A stretch of DNA of 64,000 nucleotides from Thalassobius sp049116315 (lineage in GTDB: Bacteria; Pseudomonadota; Alphaproteobacteria; Rhodobacterales; Rhodobacteraceae): positions 186,001 to 250,000 of the forward strand of contig JAGDZD010000002.1 of assembly GCA_049116315.1 (NCBI GenBank), given 5' to 3'. Each line of letters begins with the position of its first letter. The first letter of the stretch is position 1. Made by a program: the position numbers and the translations under genes. Under the pieces are notes generated by a model. That model saw only the letters and a list, made by a program, of their open reading frames with translations, did no database searches and had not been told where the DNA came from. Below, one piece after another: positions 25,381 through 32,593 of the stretch.

Positions 25381-25643
25381 GCAAGCGGACAAACCCCATA
25401 TTCCTAGAACGGCGCGGCTATCGTCTGCGCCGGGTGATGGATGCGGCCAAGCTGCTGCCGATCCTTGGCGGTGCGCTTTGGGCTGTGCCAATCCTGTGGT
25501 CCAGCGAGCCGGGGCAGACCGTCACAACATCGCGCGCTATGCTGTATATCTTTGTGGTCTGGATCGTGCTGGCCGGGCTGGGAATGATCTTGTCCTTTTG
25601 GCTGGATGACAGCGCCGAGACCGAGCGCAAAGAGGCGCCGTAG
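25377..25643 (+). CDS. Small two-pass membrane protein
   Basis: An 88-residue protein with a basic N-terminus (SKRTNPIFLERRGYRLRR), two hydrophobic segments (about 26-42 and 54-75) and a charged tail DDSAETERKEAP. It overlaps the receiver stop (ATGA) and its own stop overlaps the GTG of the transporter-kinase by one base. Size and placement recall the DUF4212 small subunits that accompany SSS-family carboxylate permeases, but the typical DUF4212 YWxxN motif is not seen. Probably a partner of the transporter-kinase; function otherwise unknown. Confidence 0.8.
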   Translation: MSKRTNPIFLERRGYRLRRVMDAAKLLPILGGALWAVPILWSSEPGQTVTTSRAMLYIFVVWIVLAGLGMILSFWLDDSAETERKEAP

Positions 25644-28324
25644 TGGGGACGTTAAACCTACTGATCGCGGTCTGTCTGACCTATGTGGCCATCCTGTTTG
25701 TAGTGGCCTTTTTGGCAGAGCGCGCCGCACATCGTGGCCGGGCCAAATGGCTGCGCTCTCCTCTGGTTTATACCCTGTCTTTGTCAATCTATTGCACCGC
25801 GTGGACGTTTTATGGCGCGGTTGGCTATGCGGCCCGTTCGGGTTTGGAGTTTATCACCATCTACATAGGCCCCACTTTGGTGATGGTCGGTTGGTGGTGG
25901 GGGCTGCGCAAACTGGTGCGGGTGGGGCGGACCCATCGCATCACCTCGATTGCGGATTTGATTTCGTCGCGCTATGGCAAGTCACCTTTGCTGGCGGTCT
26001 TTGTCACATTGATCGCTGTTATCGGCTCTACCCCCTATATCGCGTTGCAATTACAATCGGTTACTCTGTCCTTTGCCTCGTTCTCGCAAACGGATCCTGA
26101 TGCATTGGAACTGGCGCAAAGCGACAGCACCGCTCTGTGGGTGGCCGCAGGCTTGGCCCTGTTTACCGTGCTGTTTGGGACCCGCAATCTGGATGCCAAC
26201 GAGCGCCACCACGGCGTTGTTATGGCCATCGCACTGGAAGCTGTGGTCAAGCTGTTTGCCTTGGTTGCTGTGGGTGTCTTTGTGGTCTGGGGCTTGGGGG
26301 GCGGCGTCAGCGAAACTTTGGCGCGGATTGACGCCTCGCCCATTGGGACATGGCAGGTGGACAACGGGCGTTGGTCGGCCTTGATCCTGCTGTCAGCGGC
26401 AGCGTTTTTGACCTTGCCGCGCATGTTCCAGGTTCTGGTGGTTGAGAACGAAAGCGAGAACCACCTGCGCACTGCCAGTTGGGCATTTCCCACCTATTTG
26501 ATGCTGATGAGCCTGTTTGTGGTGCCCATCGCAGTGGTTGGCCTTGAGTTGATGCCCAAAGGCGCAAACCCGGACCAATTCGTTTTGACCCTGCCGCTAA
26601 GCCAAGGGCGCGAAGGACTGGCGATGTTGGCCTTCTTGGGCGGGTTTTCTTCGGCGACATCGATGGTGATTGTGGCGGCCATTGCGCTGTCGACGATGGT
26701 GTCGAACCATATTGTAATGCCCATTTGGTTGCGCTTGGCGCAGGGGGGCGCTGTGATCTCTGGCGATGTGCGGCACGTGGTCTTGCTGGCGCGTCGTCTT
26801 TCGATTGGGGGCGTGTTGGCGCTAGGCTATCTCTATTACCGGTTCTCAGGCGGCGGCACCGCATTGGCCACAATCGGGTTGATCAGCTTTGCCGGCGTGG
26901 CGCAATTTTTGCCCGCTTTGATGGGCGCCATCTTTTGGCGAGGCTCCAATCGGATTGGCGCATTGGCCGGCCTTTTGACGGGCTTTGTGATTTGGGTTTA
27001 TTCTCTGTTGTTGCCCAGTTTTGGCCCGGGTGTGTTTTTGTCCGCTGACGCCTTGGCGCATGGGCCGTTTGGCATTGGCTGGCTGCGCTCTCAGGCGCTG
27101 TTTGGGATCGAAGGCATTGATCCCATTGTGCACACCGTTTTGTGGTCTTTGTCATTGAACACCATGGTGTTTATCGTTGCCTCGCTGGTCAGTTTCCCGC
27201 GTCCCCTTGAGCGCTTGCAGGGCGCGCAGTTTGTGAATGTGTTTCAACACAGTGGCAATCCGCAGGGCTGGTCTGGTGGTGTGGCGCAATCCGAAGACCT
27301 GATGGTTATGGCACAGCGCATTTTGGGACCAAACGAGGCGCAGGCCCTGTTCCAAAAAGCCGCCACAGGGCAGGGGCTTGATGGGTATCTTCCTGAACCC
27401 ACACCGGAATTCCTGCTGGTGCTTGAACGCGAACTGTCAGGTTCGGTGGGGGCGGCCACGGCGCATGCGATGGTCAGCCAGATCATGGGGCATGCAACGG
27501 TTTCGGTCGAAGACTTGTTGGCCGTGGCGGATGAGACCGCACAGATCATGGAGTATTCCAGCCAGCTGGAAGCCAAATCTGCCGAACTCAGCCGCACGGC
27601 GCGACAGCTGCGCACCGCCAACGACAAGTTGACCAAGCTGTCGGTGCAAAAGGATGCCTTCCTCAGTCAAATCAGCCACGAATTGCGCACCCCGATGACC
27701 TCGATCCGTTCGTTCTCGGAAATCTTGCGCGATGCCGAAGGGCTGAGTGAAGGGGAACTAATCAAATACGCATCGATCATCCACCAAGAGGCGATCCGCC
27801 TGACACGCCTGCTGGATGATTTGCTGGATCTCAGCGTGCTGGAAAATGGTCAGGTGAATTTGAACATCCGCCGCGGGTCGTTGAACGATTTGCTGGATCA
27901 CGCCATTGCCTCCAGTGGCACCGGGGTTGATCTGTCGATTGTGCGCAAAGGCATTGGCAGCGACATGGAGTTGGAGACCGATTTGGACCGGCTTAGTCAG
28001 GTGTTCATCAATTTGGTGGCCAATGCGCGCAAATACTGTGATGCCGCTGATCCGGAGTTGAAAATCCGGGTGATGGTGCGCGACAATTACCTGATTGTCG
28101 ATTTTGTCGACAATGGTTCTGGGGTGCCGCAGGAATCTCAGGATTTGATCTTTGAAAAGTTCAGCCGCGTCAGTGATCAAAAGGCGGGGGGGGCTGGGCT
28201 TGGCTTGGCAATTTGCCGCGAGGTCATGTCACGCCTTGGCGGGGCCATTGCCTATTTGCCGGGGCAAGGGGGCGCTGCATTTCGCGTCAGCTTGCCGATG
28301 AAGCTGAAAATGGCGGCGCAATAG
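25643..28324 (+). CDS. SSS-transporter/histidine kinase fusion (CbrA/CrbS-like)
   Basis: An 893-residue fusion. Residues about 1-500 are a sodium:solute symporter-type domain of about 13 membrane segments (YCTAWTFYGAVGYAARSGLE, SIADLISSRYGKS, GGFSSATSMVIVAAIALSTM). After a cytoplasmic linker come HisKA with H679 in SQISHELRTPMTSI and a HATPase with VNLVANARKYCD, DNGSGVPQE and GGAGLGLAICREV. CbrA senses C/N status and CrbS controls acetyl-CoA synthetase through this architecture. There is no PAS or attached receiver. It starts at GTG, one base overlapping the small membrane protein. An acetate or short carboxylate signal is suggested by acsA in the same locus. Confidence 0.93.
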   Translation: MGTLNLLIAVCLTYVAILFVVAFLAERAAHRGRAKWLRSPLVYTLSLSIYCTAWTFYGAVGYAARSGLEFITIYIGPTLVMVGWWWGLRKLVRVGRTHRITSIADLISSRYGKSPLLAVFVTLIAVIGSTPYIALQLQSVTLSFASFSQTDPDALELAQSDSTALWVAAGLALFTVLFGTRNLDANERHHGVVMAIALEAVVKLFALVAVGVFVVWGLGGGVSETLARIDASPIGTWQVDNGRWSALILLSAAAFLTLPRMFQVLVVENESENHLRTASWAFPTYLMLMSLFVVPIAVVGLELMPKGANPDQFVLTLPLSQGREGLAMLAFLGGFSSATSMVIVAAIALSTMVSNHIVMPIWLRLAQGGAVISGDVRHVVLLARRLSIGGVLALGYLYYRFSGGGTALATIGLISFAGVAQFLPALMGAIFWRGSNRIGALAGLLTGFVIWVYSLLLPSFGPGVFLSADALAHGPFGIGWLRSQALFGIEGIDPIVHTVLWSLSLNTMVFIVASLVSFPRPLERLQGAQFVNVFQHSGNPQGWSGGVAQSEDLMVMAQRILGPNEAQALFQKAATGQGLDGYLPEPTPEFLLVLERELSGSVGAATAHAMVSQIMGHATVSVEDLLAVADETAQIMEYSSQLEAKSAELSRTARQLRTANDKLTKLSVQKDAFLSQISHELRTPMTSIRSFSEILRDAEGLSEGELIKYASIIHQEAIRLTRLLDDLLDLSVLENGQVNLNIRRGSLNDLLDHAIASSGTGVDLSIVRKGIGSDMELETDLDRLSQVFINLVANARKYCDAADPELKIRVMVRDNYLIVDFVDNGSGVPQESQDLIFEKFSRVSDQKAGGAGLGLAICREVMSRLGGAIAYLPGQGGAAFRVSLPMKLKMAAQ

Positions 28325-28396
28325 GGTGTTGTAAATCCTCTGGTAAGAGCTTGGCGATAACGTGCTTTACGAACACTGCAGAAAGCAGCGGGTAAG

Positions 28397-29542
28397 GTGA
28401 CGGTGGAACCAGTGTCTAACTCAATATTGCGGCGCAAAGCTGCGGCAACACGTGAAGGCCAGGAAGCACGGCAAATGTCGCCGCGGCGTGCCTTGCGGTT
28501 GGCGCTTGGACAGACGGCGGAAACCGATCTTGGCTTCCCGGTGATGGTGTCGTCGATTGAACGGCTGCGCACTGATCATGGGTCGTTGATGGCCTTGGTG
28601 GACCCAAGTGGGTTGATGATCTGCATCGAAGCACCTGATGGGTCGCGCGGTGCGGTGTTGCTGGATTTGCAACTGATCACCGCTTTGGTGGAATGCCAAA
28701 CCATTGGTATGGTCCTGTCGCGCCCGGCCAGCGCCCGAAAAACAACCCGTACGGATGCGGCGGTGTCGATGCCGCTGATTGATGGCACGTTGACCCGGTT
28801 CGAAACCGCGTTGCAGCAGGCGGGCGGGTTTGATTGGACCTCTGGTTTTCGGTTTTCGCAATGGATCGGCGAAAAGCGTGGGCTTGGCGTGGCATTGAAT
28901 GCGGTGACCTATGATCTGTTCAACATGGTCTTGGATATCGGCGAAGATGGCCGCGTCGGGGATGTGGTGATTGCTTTGCCTGTTGTGGCCAAACACGATG
29001 CGCCCAAACCCGCGCCAAAAGCCCCCAAAGGTGAAAGCCTGCGGGACAGGGTGATGCGCGCTCAAACCAATCTGACGGCTGTGTTGTGCCATAAACATAT
29101 GCCGTTACAGCAGATCACATCCCTGAAACCGGGGGATGTTCTGACGATCCCTGCAACCGCGCTGTCGGATGTGTCGCTGGTTGCGGGCACAGATCGCACC
29201 CGCGTGGTGGCCAATGGGGCCCTGGGTCAGCTGAGCGGGCAGCGGGCCTTTCGCATGCGTGCCTCGCAGAAGACCGCAGTGTCTGCTGGCGGACCGGGGC
29301 TTGCGGCTAGGGCTGTGGATATGGCTGACGCAGGCTTGGTGTCTGATCCGGTCAAAGCGCCCAACCCAATGGCATCGGCTGGCACACCGGTAGTGGCCCC
29401 ACCGGCGGACACAGCGGTCTTGGCAAAACAAACGCCTCAGGTCGCGATGGACACTGAGGCGCTGTTGTCTGAGTTGGGTGTTGAGCTAGAGGACAAAACG
29501 GCGCAGGATCCTGCGCCACTTTCCTCTGTCAGCTCTGCTTAG
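28397..29542 (+). CDS. FliM/FliN-type SpoA domain protein
   Basis: A 381-residue protein with a C-terminal SpoA (surface presentation of antigens) domain at about 230-300: NLTAVLCHKHMPLQQITSLK, KPGDVLTIPATALSDVSLVA and VVANGALGQLSGQRAFRMR, the barrel found in FliM, FliN and type III secretion cytoplasmic rings. The N-terminal 200 residues are FliM-like in layout but not in obvious motif. An Ala/Pro-rich tail follows. No flagellar gene is near, so it may be a dispersed flagellar component of this group or an unrelated SpoA user. GTG start; GTG 28403 is an alternative. It overlaps the convergent sulfurtransferase by four bases. Confidence 0.8.
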   Translation: MTVEPVSNSILRRKAAATREGQEARQMSPRRALRLALGQTAETDLGFPVMVSSIERLRTDHGSLMALVDPSGLMICIEAPDGSRGAVLLDLQLITALVECQTIGMVLSRPASARKTTRTDAAVSMPLIDGTLTRFETALQQAGGFDWTSGFRFSQWIGEKRGLGVALNAVTYDLFNMVLDIGEDGRVGDVVIALPVVAKHDAPKPAPKAPKGESLRDRVMRAQTNLTAVLCHKHMPLQQITSLKPGDVLTIPATALSDVSLVAGTDRTRVVANGALGQLSGQRAFRMRASQKTAVSAGGPGLAARAVDMADAGLVSDPVKAPNPMASAGTPVVAPPADTAVLAKQTPQVAMDTEALLSELGVELEDKTAQDPAPLSSVSSA

Positions 29543-29958
29543 CCCTCAAGCTGGGGGCGCAGCTGTTCCAATTGGTACCCAGCTTTGGCCGCGGTGCCGA
29601 GGATCTCATCCGCGCTGAGTTGGCCAGCCTGACCAAGCGCCCAGATAACGGTGCAACGGGTGCCCGAGGCGCAATAGGCCAGAACAGGACCATCGGCGTC
29701 TTGGATATAGCCCATTTGTTTGGCGATATTGTCCGGGGTCATTGTCTGGTGGGTCAGCGGCAGGATGAAAAATTCCAGCCCCAACTCTTTGGCAGCCGCT
29801 TCGATTACGGCCCCGTGATGAGAGGGGGGGATTTCAGCATCCGGACGGTTACAGACCACCCGGACAAAACCGGCGTCTTTGATGGCGGCCAGATCCTCGA
29901 GGTCAATCTGAGGCGTGACGGAATAGCGGGGGGTGATCTGTCTAATATCCATGTGCAA
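29539..29958 (-). CDS. DUF442/TIGR01244-type sulfurtransferase or phosphatase-like protein
   Basis: A 139-residue protein of the Blh-associated DUF442 family, a rhodanese/tyrosine-phosphatase-like fold. Active-site loop AYCASGTRC supplies a Cys and an Arg in a CX4R arrangement; VVCNRPDAEIP and LPLTHQTMTPDNI are typical. In Xylella Blh this domain is fused to an ETHE1-like hydrolase; here it is a separate gene at the end of the same operon. Likely handles persulfide sulfur in the cytoplasm. ATG 29952 is an alternative start. Confidence 0.88.
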   Translation of the reverse strand: MHMDIRQITPRYSVTPQIDLEDLAAIKDAGFVRVVCNRPDAEIPPSHHGAVIEAAAKELGLEFFILPLTHQTMTPDNIAKQMGYIQDADGPVLAYCASGTRCTVIWALGQAGQLSADEILGTAAKAGYQLEQLRPQLEG

Positions 29959-29961
29959 GGC

Positions 29962-30393
29962 TTATTGTGCGGGGATCATTCTGTCCAGTCTCTCGCGCAG
30001 AGACGGGGTTGCAAACATGCCAGCGGCCATTGCGATGACAAAAATCCAGTGGTTCGACCCGCCATAGCCCAGCGAGGCGATCGATGGTCCCGGACATAGG
30101 CCCGACAAGCCCCAGCCCATGCCAAACATCACCGACCCCACAACCAAATTACGACCCAGTTTAGGGTCAGATGGCTTTGGAAACACGCCGCCAACCAAAG
30201 GTTTGCGCCCCGGAACAAACCGCCACGCGATGGCCATTGGGACGATGGCGCCCCCCATCACAAAGGCCAAGGTCGGATCCCATGCGCCAAAGATATCCAG
30301 CCAGCCCTGCACCTTTGTGGTGTCAGTCATACCAGAGGTGAACAATCCGGCGCCAAACAGGCCTCCGGCAAGCAATGCCAACAGATTTCGCAT
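29962..30393 (-). CDS. YeeE/YedE-family (DUF6691) membrane protein
   Basis: A 143-residue membrane protein with about four hydrophobic segments. Motifs GLFGAGLFTSGMTDTTKVQG and GWGLSGLCPGPSIASLGYG match the C-terminal half of YeeE/YedE transporters, the family that imports thiosulfate (E. coli TsuA) through conserved Cys residues. From ATG 30393 with AGGAG upstream; this ATG overlaps the preceding stop (ATGA), so the two halves are translationally coupled and probably form one transporter. Confidence 0.9.
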   Translation of the reverse strand: MRNLLALLAGGLFGAGLFTSGMTDTTKVQGWLDIFGAWDPTLAFVMGGAIVPMAIAWRFVPGRKPLVGGVFPKPSDPKLGRNLVVGSVMFGMGWGLSGLCPGPSIASLGYGGSNHWIFVIAMAAGMFATPSLRERLDRMIPAQ

Positions 30394-30830
30394 CAGATCA
30401 CTCCTAAGATGTGGCGAAAGACAATGACGGTCAGGCCGCCAGCGAGGATGTAAAACACGGTCGCAACGAGGCCTCGCAGCGATAGACGCGAGATGCCGCA
30501 AACGCCGTGACCAGACGTGCACCCATTGGCCAACCGGGTGCCCACACCGACCAACAGGCCGGCTGCGAACAGAACAATCGGATTGCTCGTTAGGTGACTG
30601 TCTGCGGAGCCAATAAACGGCAACAGCAGCAAGGGCATGAGGAAAACACCGGCCAAAAAGAGCAGCCTCTCTGTGCCTGTCGACCAGCCAGAGCGATCAA
30701 CCAAGCCACCGATGATGCCACTGGCGCCCATGATGCGCCCATTGCCTAACAGATATACCGCGCCGCCGGTTCCAATCAGCACGCCGCCGCCAAGGCCCCA
30801 AAGCCAATCGGCTGGGATCGATGATAACAT
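30393..30830 (-). CDS. YeeE/YedE-family thiosulfate/sulfur transporter half
   Basis: A 145-residue membrane protein, the N-terminal half partner: GGGVLIGTGGAVYLLGNGRI, MGASGIIGGLV and the Cys motif GTRLANGCTSGHGVCGISR, where the two cysteines would relay sulfur. ATG 30830 is preferred over TTG 30833 because AAGGA stands six bases upstream. Split YeeE pairs beside an ETHE1-like hydrolase and a BigR-type regulator are a recognised arrangement for sulfide-stress operons. Confidence 0.91.
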   Translation of the reverse strand: MLSSIPADWLWGLGGGVLIGTGGAVYLLGNGRIMGASGIIGGLVDRSGWSTGTERLLFLAGVFLMPLLLLPFIGSADSHLTSNPIVLFAAGLLVGVGTRLANGCTSGHGVCGISRLSLRGLVATVFYILAGGLTVIVFRHILGVI

Positions 30831-30873
30831 CAAATGTCCTTTCCTAAGTTGTTCGCTGTTGAGGGGCCCGCGT

Positions 30874-31737
30874 TCAAAGCTTGTTGACGGGCACTTTCAA
30901 AAACACATCGCCCTGTTCGTCAGCTTCGGGCATTTGTCCGGCGCGCATGTTGACCTGCAACGACGGGATGATCAGTTTTGGCATCGCCAATTGGGCATCA
31001 CGGTTGTCGCGCATCGACACAAAATCTTCGATCGATTTTCCTGCGCCAACATGCACGTTCAACGCTTTTTGCTCACCCACTGTGGTTTCCCAGCTATAGG
31101 TTTCACGCCCAGGGGCTTTGTAGTCATGGCCAACAAAAATGCGGGTTTCATCTGGCAATGCGAGGATTTTCTGGATCGATTTGAACAGTGTTTCGGATGA
31201 TCCACCGGGGAAATCGCATCGTGCGGTCCCAAAATCCGGCATGAACAAAGTGTCGCCCACAAAGGCCGTTGCGCCGATCACATAGGTCAAGCAAGCGGGC
31301 GTATGGCCGGGGGTATGCATCACGTCGCAGCTGAGCTGACCAATTTGAAATTGATCGCCCTCGACGAACAGGCTGTCGAATTGGCTGCCGTCCCTTTGGA
31401 ATTCACTGCCTTCGTTGAAGACTTTGCCGAACGTGTCTTGCACCACTTTGATCTTGTCACCGATCCCAATTTTGCCACCCAATTGCTCTTGGATGTAGGG
31501 CGCGGCCGATAGGTGATCTGCATGCACATGAGTTTCAAGAAGCCACTCAACGGTTAGGTTGTTCTCTTTAACAAAGGCTATGACTTGATCCGCTGATCGG
31601 GTGTCTGTTCGGCCCGAGGAATAGTCAAAGTCTAAGACGGAATCGATCACAGCAACAGCAGCGCTATTTGGATCCTGAACAACATAAGAAATGGTGTTGG
31701 TGGCGTCGTCAAAAAAGGCGGTTACGATAGGTGTCAC
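30874..31737 (-). CDS. ETHE1/Blh-type persulfide dioxygenase-like metallo-hydrolase
   Basis: A metallo-beta-lactamase-fold protein, 287 residues from GTG 31737. Metal-site motifs are LETHVHADHLSAAPYI, HTPGHTPACLTYVIG, FVGDTLFMPDFGTARCDFPGG and IFVGHDYKAPGRE, matching the ETHE1/persulfide dioxygenase branch that oxidises glutathione persulfide to sulfite. The longer frame to ATG 31767 abuts a palindrome; GTG 31737 has AAAGGA seven bases upstream and is the better start. First gene of a four-gene operon for sulfide/persulfide handling, probably controlled by a BigR/SqrR-type sensor such as the one at 7259-7615. Confidence 0.92.
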   Translation of the reverse strand: MTPIVTAFFDDATNTISYVVQDPNSAAVAVIDSVLDFDYSSGRTDTRSADQVIAFVKENNLTVEWLLETHVHADHLSAAPYIQEQLGGKIGIGDKIKVVQDTFGKVFNEGSEFQRDGSQFDSLFVEGDQFQIGQLSCDVMHTPGHTPACLTYVIGATAFVGDTLFMPDFGTARCDFPGGSSETLFKSIQKILALPDETRIFVGHDYKAPGRETYSWETTVGEQKALNVHVGAGKSIEDFVSMRDNRDAQLAMPKLIIPSLQVNMRAGQMPEADEQGDVFLKVPVNKL

Positions 31738-31767
31738 GGGTCTGTCCTTTGTGTTACGAAAAAACAT

Positions 31768-31778
31768 ATAGTAACTAT
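31768..31778. promoter_or_regulatory. Palindrome before the sulfur operon
   Basis: ATAGT-A-ACTAT is a perfect palindrome 31 bases upstream of the preferred GTG start of the hydrolase and in the divergent gap before the DksA-like gene. AT-rich palindromes in this position are targets of BigR-type repressors; binding here is inferred. Confidence 0.4.
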
Positions 31779-31903
31779 GGCATGTGTTTCAAGGGGAGAA
31801 TTTTCCCCGACATGAGCGCCCGGTTGGGATTGACTTGTATCAAGGCACCAAGGCGTCAGTTGGGGCACAATTTGCCCAACCAAACTGCTGAGGGGACTCA
31901 CCC

Positions 31904-32236
31904 ATGCAACACACATTAGATCACTATCGTAGCGCACTTATGGCGCGATTGGCAGAACTTGACGGGCGGTTGCACGCAATTGAGGCAGAGCTGGACTCTG
32001 AACACTCAAAAGACTGGGAAGACGCCGCAATCGAAAAAGAAGGCGAAGAAGTTCTGGAGCAATTGGGCAATGCAGGGCAAACTGAGATTCGGCGGATCCA
32101 AGCAGCACTGCAACGGATTCGCGAAGGTGGCTTTGGCTATTGTGCGCAATGCGGGGACGAGGTCTCGCAGGATCGTTTAAGCGCGGTGCCAGACACACCT
32201 TTTTGTCAAGGTTGTGCTGCAAAACACAGCGCGTAA
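31904..32236 (+). CDS. DksA/TraR-family C4 zinc-finger protein
   Basis: A 110-residue protein: N-terminal coiled-coil helices (LDHYRSALMARLAELDGRLH to about residue 70, with acidic residues at the presumed tip, DSEHSKDWEDAAIEKE) and a C-terminal zinc finger CAQCG...CQGC (CX2C-17-CX2C). DksA-type proteins insert the coiled coil into the RNA polymerase secondary channel. The tip lacks the DxxDxA motif of E. coli DksA in its exact form, so ppGpp synergy is uncertain. It is divergent from the sulfur operon and 29 bases upstream of a small protein gene. Confidence 0.88.
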   Translation: MQHTLDHYRSALMARLAELDGRLHAIEAELDSEHSKDWEDAAIEKEGEEVLEQLGNAGQTEIRRIQAALQRIREGGFGYCAQCGDEVSQDRLSAVPDTPFCQGCAAKHSA

Positions 32237-32265
32237 GGGACGCGCCGACAGGGGAGGAAATTGTT

Positions 32266-32481
32266 ATGGCTGAACAGAAATTTCTGGAACTGATTGGAAA
32301 GCTGGAGGCAGAGATTGAAAGTGCGGACGCATCAGCGCGTCTGGATATGCAAGATCGCCTGCAGACCGTATTGACCCAGATGCAGGATCAGGGATTTTCG
32401 ATCCCGCGCCGATTGCGGCCGATCGATACGGAAATGACCGACGAAGCGGTCGAGTCGATGTTCGACAACATGCCTGTCTGA
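32266..32481 (+). CDS. Small acidic hypothetical protein
   Basis: A 71-residue protein from ATG 32266, supported by GGGGAGG nine bases upstream. It is helical and acidic (FLELIGKLEAEIESADASAR, MQDQGFSIPRRLRPIDTEMT, VESMFDNMPV). No known domain is recognised. It lies 29 bases after the DksA-like gene and 112 bases before the FadJ-like gene, probably co-transcribed with the former. Confidence 0.75.
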   Translation: MAEQKFLELIGKLEAEIESADASARLDMQDRLQTVLTQMQDQGFSIPRRLRPIDTEMTDEAVESMFDNMPV

Positions 32482-32593
32482 GCCGCGTTAGGGCGCAAGT
32501 CTTAGGAAAAGCTTGATTTTTGCTTGTTTTCGATAGCACACTGCCGGAAAACTTTCGGCAGTGTTGCTGTGTTTCTGGCAACAAGGAGAGCAC

